Origin: Ochrobactrum vermis
GTDB taxonomy: Bacteria; Pseudomonadota; Alphaproteobacteria; Rhizobiales; Rhizobiaceae
Assembly: GCF_002975205.1 (NCBI RefSeq)
Contig: NZ_PCOC01000003.1
Span: 62,001 to 126,000 of the forward strand
Direction of reading: 5' to 3'
Length of the DNA: 64,000 bases
The first letter of the stretch is position 1. Each line of letters begins with the position of its first letter. A program made the position numbers and the translations under genes. Positions 59,778 through 64,000 of this stretch are shown piece after piece. The notes below the pieces were generated by a model. The model saw only the letters and a list, made by a program, of their open reading frames with translations. It did not search any database and was not told the origin of the DNA.

Positions 59778-60572
59778 TTGTCTTTTACCACTCCAGATAC
59801 TGCTCCACTAACGGCTGACGAAATTGCCCGCTTTGGCGAGAATCCGTTAGTGACCTTCCGAGATAATCTAGGCAGGGTAGAGGAACGTATCGTACAGGCT
59901 TGTCAGCGCGCCGGCCGTCGTCGCAATACGGTTCGCCTCCTTCCTATAACCAAGACGGTACCCGCCAATGTACTACGCTACGCTTACACGGCAGGCATGC
60001 ACTCTTTTGGTGAGAACAAAATCCAAGAAGGATTGCACAAGCAAAGCTCACTTGAAGACCTTGCAATTGAATGGAGCATTGTCGGACATCTCCAAAGCAA
60101 TAAGGTCAAGTTTTTGACCCGCATCGCCCGCGAATTTCACTCATTGGATAGTTTCAACATCGCCGATCTCATCAATACTCGGCTCCTGCATGAGCAGCGG
60201 TTTCTGGATGTTTATATCCAAGTTAATACCTCCGATGAAAAGAGCAAGTTCGGTTTCTCACCAAATAAATTACTTCCGTTCATTGAAAGTCTTGAGAATT
60301 TTCCTCAGCTTCGGCCCCGCGGGCTCATGACACTGGCGCTGTTCAGTTCCGATATGCGCAAAGTGCGTCAGTGCTTCCGTCAGTTACGCGATCTGCGGGA
60401 TGATGCTGTGAAAATCAACAGCGGTATCACCGAGCTTTGCATGGGTATGTCAGGTGATTTCGAAGTCGCAATAGAAGAAGGCGCTAACGTCGTACGGGTT
60501 GGACGCGCATTATTCGGCGAGCGCCAGAAGGTGAACGATTTCGAGCGGTCAGTATTAGCAGGAGGTCATTAA
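59778..60572 (+). CDS. YggS/PLPBP-family PLP homeostasis protein
   Basis: PLP-binding protein of 264 residues without known enzyme activity that buffers PLP and protects amino-acid and B6 balance. The TTG at 59778 is the only credible start. PLP lysine 59 lies in [91 protein letters not shown] follow the family. Its stop overlaps the pdxY start by one base (TAATG), so the two are coupled. This pairing puts PLP supply and PLP buffering in one operon. Confidence 0.9.
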   Translation: MSFTTPDTAPLTADEIARFGENPLVTFRDNLGRVEERIVQACQRAGRRRNTVRLLPITKTVPANVLRYAYTAGMHSFGENKIQEGLHKQSSLEDLAIEWSIVGHLQSNKVKFLTRIAREFHSLDSFNIADLINTRLLHEQRFLDVYIQVNTSDEKSKFGFSPNKLLPFIESLENFPQLRPRGLMTLALFSSDMRKVRQCFRQLRDLRDDAVKINSGITELCMGMSGDFEVAIEEGANVVRVGRALFGERQKVNDFERSVLAGGH

Positions 60573-61406
60573 TGCGGGTGATCTCGATCCAAAGCCAAGT
60601 CGTCCACGGTCATGTTGGCAACAGCGCCGCCGTCTTGCCGATGCAGGCCAAGGGGATTGAAGTTATGGCCGTACCAACGGCCTTTTCTAACCATCCCCCA
60701 TTACCCGACAATGTATGGGCATGTTCTTGGCGCTGAGTTTGTTGAGGGCCTCCTGCATGGGATTGAAGAGCGCGGCTTGGTAGAACGGACAACGGCAATC
60801 GTTACGGGCTTTCTTGGTTCTGTCGAGAACGGCGAGGTGGTCGCCAATTTTGTCTCATGCGCTCAAGCAAGGAATCCGGCGCTGATCTATGTGTGCGATC
60901 CCGTCATGGGTGATGACGATCTCGGGCTGTTCGTTGAGGAAGGCCTTACTAATCTCTTCTGCGATCGACTGGCCTCCCTCGCCTCAGTGATCACCCCCAA
61001 CCAGTACGAAATCGAACTACTCGCGCGAATAAAGGCGCGTTCGGCGGAAGGCATTGATCAAGCCATGCAACTCCTTTCGCAACGCGGTACTGGAGCCGGT
61101 GTGGTGACCGGATGCGTGCTCGATGATACGCTGACTGGATCGGTCGAGACGGTCGTCTGGACACCGGAACGCCTCACGCGCATAGCCACGCCACGTTTGC
61201 CTATCCGCCCTTGCGGAACCGGCGATCTCTTCACGGCCTTGTTGCTTTCTCGCCTTTGCACGGGCGAAGCTCTCCGGCGCGCGAGTGAACTCGCCACCTC
61301 CGAGATCCTGGCTGTCCTTGAACGCACACAGAAAGCCGGCTCCCCTGAAATGAGCATCGTCGATTTTCCGTTCAACGCCGGTCATCGCCTGGAACTCGTC
61401 GAATGA
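60572..61406 (+). pseudogene. pdxY: Pyridoxal kinase PdxY, one frameshift
   Basis: Kinase that phosphorylates pyridoxal to PLP. The ATG at 60572 has aggagg upstream and gives [21 protein letters not shown], the PdxY N-terminus. Near 60703 the run ccccc has one base too many: the expected SNHPHYPTM becomes SNHPPLPDN and stops soon after, while the rest of the enzyme continues in the next frame from [18 protein letters not shown] on. YVCDPVMGDD, ITPNQYEIELL and the catalytic GTGDLF motif (RPCGTGDLFTALLL) are intact. One base deletion would restore the gene; it may be a real mutation or a sequencing error in a homopolymer. Confidence 0.88.
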
Positions 61407-61419
61407 GCTTGCCGACGGG

Positions 61420-62900
61420 ATGCCTCGAGGCGGCGAGTTGATTTACCTCCTCTGGACACTTCCTGCACTCGCCGTTATCGGGCTTATTGCAACCGGTCGC
61501 GCCGGCACGCTTTTCGCTTCGGTCATCGGCTTGGCGATTGCGCTGGTGGTGGCGCTCACTTGTGCACCAATCAGCTTTGCACCACAAGATGCCGGTATTG
61601 CGATGCTTCGTGGAGTCTGGATCGGCTGGATCGTCGTGCCCTATATTCTAGGCGGCCTGCTGTTCTGGCAGATGGCTATCCGGCCGGGTAATGCAGCGGT
61701 GCCCGTGGAATCGCTGCGCACGATGAACGCGCCCGACGCAGATTGCTCTTCACGGCCTGCTTTCTCATCGGTCCTTTCGCCGAGTCTGCAACCGGCTTCG
61801 GCATAGGCATTATCGGAACGCTTATGCTGGTTCGCCGGCTCGACGTCGAACCAATCCACCTCCTGGCCTTCTCGCTCCTTAGTCAGACCATGATCCTGTG
61901 GGGCGGAATGGGAAGCGGCGCGATAGTCGCCGCAGCGTTCGCCCGGACCGATCCGACGAGCCTGGCCATCTATTCGAGCTTCTTCCTGGTCGCTTTCAAC
62001 GCTCTTTGGCTTCCGCTCTACTGGCGGCTTGCCGAACGGGCGGGAATTGGGGCCGGATATGGAGAACGGGTCAGTGAGACATTCTGGCTCGTAGGCAGCC
62101 TGGTTTTAGTAATTGACGCCACGGCACTCATCGGGCCTAAGACCGCTATGCTGGCTGCCTATGGTCCGGTGATCGTCCTTCGCTACCTCGCCGATGAACG
62201 CCCAGCCAAGCCGAAACTGGTGGAGGCGCTCAACAAGATGCTGCCCTTTGCGATCCTCATCGGCTGGTTGGTTGTTACACGGTTGGCGCCCCCACTTCAG
62301 CGCTTCCTCGAGGAGACGGGCAAGCTCTCGCCCTTTGTCGGTGCACCATCATGGTCCCCGCTGTTTCACGCGGGTACATGGCTATTCGCCGCCGCCGTTC
62401 TGACCGGCATTTTGCGAGGGCATGTCCGTGCCTTCGGCAAAGAAGTCCACGCTGCCTGGAAAACCGGCCGATTGGCTGTCCTGACCGTCATCACCTTCTC
62501 CATGATGGCTGAGATTCTGTCCGGGTCGCAAATTGCAGCAGGTTTGGCGGAGGGAATGTTTCACGCGTTCGGACGCTGGGCCGTAGTGTTCTCGCCGCAG
62601 ATCTCGGCAATATTCGGTGCGCTCGCCAACAGCGGCAATGCGGCTAACGGTCTCTTCATGACCTCACAAGTCAGTCTCGCGACTGAAGCGGCGCTGAACA
62701 TCGCCGCTGTCATCGCCCTACAACACGTCGCAGCGTTGTCGCTCAACATGATATCTCCCGTTCGCATGTCGATCGTGTGTGGCCTCGCCGGGACCCCGGG
62801 AAAGGAACGCGACGCCTATCGCGCGATGCTTCCATTTGCATTGACGATGCTTGGTGTGCTTCTCATCGCATCGCTGCTGATCGCGCTCAGAATCATCTAG
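61420..62900 (+). pseudogene. LctP/lactate-permease-like transporter, one frameshift
   Basis: Inner-membrane permease of the L-lactate permease family with about 12 membrane segments. The front (61420 to about 61730) reads IYLLWTLPALAVIGLIATGRAG and WIGWIVVPYILGGLLFWQM. After a frame break near 61730 the protein continues as RRRLLFTACFLIGPFAESATGFGIG, the conserved family block, to the end at 62900, with ALANSGNAANGLFMTSQ. It lies 13 bases after pdxY. In this context it may carry a B6 vitamer, an amino acid or a carboxylate; the family mostly carries lactate or glycolate. Confidence 0.8.
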
Positions 62901-62924
62901 GCTTCAGTCTAAATCGTCGAGCGC

Positions 62925-64000
62925 CTACGGAGCGGCCCTGGCCAGAATTTCAATCGCTCTCGTTTGTTCGCGTTCGTCCAAGCTGGCAAATCCAAGCCTG
63001 AACGCTTCTGGCGCGCTGGCGACATCGAGCTCGAAACTGAGTCCAGGTAACACCGCCAACCCGAGACGTGCGGCATTCGCTGCCCATGTTTCGGCGCTGA
63101 TACCGCTCTTTAACCGCAGCCAAATCGCAAGACCACCGGCTGGCAACGAGAACTCCGCAATGCCAGAAAAGCGCTCCGTCAGGAGTGCGGCGAGATGATC
63201 GCGGCGGGCGTGGTAAATGCGCCGAGCCTTGCGCGCATGCCGCTTGATCGTGCCATCGGCGATGAGGTCCGCCAACGCATGCTCCAGTGGCAGGTCGCCT
63301 TGGCGGTCTAGAGCCTCCCTGCGATCACTCATCTGGATAAGCAGTTTGAGAGGTGCTGCAGCATAGCCAATGCGGATGCCAGGTGCCAAGAGCTTCGAGA
63401 GCGAGCCGAGATAGATTATAGGAAGCTCTTCATCGCTCCGCGCCGCGAGCGGGAGGATCGGGCGACCGTCGAAACGATACTCGTTATCATAGTCGTCTTC
63501 GATAACCACCAGAGAATGCCGACGCGCGATTTCCAGCAGACGCAACCTTCGCGCCGCGCCTAGAGTGACGGTAGTTGGATATTGATGATGCGGGGTCACA
63601 TAAACCGCACGCAGATTGGGGTTCGTCTCCGCCAGACGCTCCAGCGCATCGACATCGATACCTCGGCTATCGACCGGCACGCCAGCAACCGCAACCCCGG
63701 CGGCGCGAAAGGCCGACCAGGCCAATGGATAGCCTGGACGCTCAACCGCGATCACACTTCCAGGCTCAGCAACCACCGACGCAGCAAGAAACAGCGCCAT
63801 CTGACTTCCCCGCGTGATCAGGATGTCATCGGCCGACGCCGTTAGTCCGCGCTCGTCGCGCAGATAAAGCGATAAAGCTTCGCGCAATAGTCGACTTCCA
63901 CGCGGATCCCCATAGGCTCCACCCGATGCGAACGAATTGATCACGAGCGCACGCCGGAATGCCTGCGCGAAGGCGGTCGCGGGAACCAGCCGAACGTCCG
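62925..64000 (-). CDS. pdxR: MocR/PdxR-type regulator, aminotransferase-like domain (partial)
   Basis: The C-terminal aminotransferase-like part of a GntR/MocR regulator; the frame is open to the window end, so the N-terminal winged helix lies outside. Seen are SGGAYGDPRGSRLLREALSLYL, LITRGSQMALFLAA, VERPGYPLAW, VTPHHQYPTT, VVIEDDYDNEYRF (PLP-ring Asp) and PLP lysine in YLGSLSKLLAPGIRIGY. PdxR/TauR proteins bind PLP and control B6 or taurine/GABA genes. It converges on the permease gene and likely controls the yggS-pdxY genes or another B6 gene beyond the window. Confidence 0.9.
   Translation of the reverse strand, partial: DVRLVPATAFAQAFRRALVINSFASGGAYGDPRGSRLLREALSLYLRDERGLTASADDILITRGSQMALFLAASVVAEPGSVIAVERPGYPLAWSAFRAAGVAVAGVPVDSRGIDVDALERLAETNPNLRAVYVTPHHQYPTTVTLGAARRLRLLEIARRHSLVVIEDDYDNEYRFDGRPILPLAARSDEELPIIYLGSLSKLLAPGIRIGYAAAPLKLLIQMSDRREALDRQGDLPLEHALADLIADGTIKRHARKARRIYHARRDHLAALLTERFSGIAEFSLPAGGLAIWLRLKSGISAETWAANAARLGLAVLPGLSFELDVASAPEAFRLGFASLDEREQTRAIEILARAAP

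Overview
The window looks like an accessory region of an alphaproteobacterium, most likely Hyphomicrobiales (a Brucella/Ochrobactrum- or Rhizobium-like genome). The basis is a C4-type 5-aminolevulinate synthase, an alpha-type SerC, a short PSD-A decarboxylase, a trb/traG conjugation module with its DUF2274 and LysR genes, and IS21, IS3, IS30, IS110 and ISNCY elements typical of these genomes. No rRNA, tRNA, CRISPR array or housekeeping operon is visible. Much of the window is mobile or decaying DNA.

Left part (1-24289), GC-rich. Bases 1-17235 carry an unusual set of enzymes that depend on a carbonyl cofactor: an aspartate/aromatic aminotransferase (split by an IS21 element), TrpB, SufS, a DegT-family aminotransferase, alanine racemase, SerC, serine hydroxymethyltransferase and 5-aminolevulinate synthase (all PLP enzymes), plus the pyruvoyl enzyme phosphatidylserine decarboxylase. 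Four companions sit among them: a truncated hemoglobin, a free-amino-acid type Fe(II)/2OG dioxygenase, a small thioredoxin-fold protein and a class I glutamine amidotransferase. The genes form two divergent operons around 10503-10957. These are normally scattered core genes, and several show substitutions at usually invariant cofactor or substrate positions, so I read the block as cargo that may back up or replace PLP/pyruvoyl enzymes under attack by a carbonyl-reactive or PLP-site toxin. It abuts a damaged conjugation module: LysR, DUF2274, an IS21 element that replaces trbJ-trbI and the end of trbE, then trbD, trbC, trbB, a CopG-like gene and a traG fragment.

Middle part (24290-43671), lower GC to about 34.7 kb. 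It holds a VapBC-type toxin-antitoxin pair, remnants of an EcoRII/Dcm-like restriction-modification system, several unrecognised genes widely spaced among dispersed palindromic repeats, and a metallophosphoesterase. Then follows a nest of insertion sequences (an IS110 element inside an IS3 element beside an IS21 element, which truncates a DUF3800 gene) and an ImmA/IrrE-type XRE regulator-protease with its partner gene.

Right part (43672-64000). A GntR-regulated operon encodes a polar amino-acid ABC importer, a class V aminotransferase without desulfurase cysteine and a dihydropyrimidinase-like amidohydrolase, probably for uptake and breakdown of a cyclic ureide or amino-acid derivative. After an IS cluster (IS3 fragment, two nearly identical ISNCY copies around an IS30, a decayed IS110) comes a small redox group (redoxin, CMD/AhpD-like protein, Cys-rich MarR regulator, broken secreted protein) and an MFS pseudogene. 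The window ends in a vitamin B6 locus: YggS/PLPBP, pyridoxal kinase PdxY (frameshifted), an LctP-type permease (frameshifted) and a MocR/PdxR-type regulator. PLP chemistry therefore recurs at both ends of the window.
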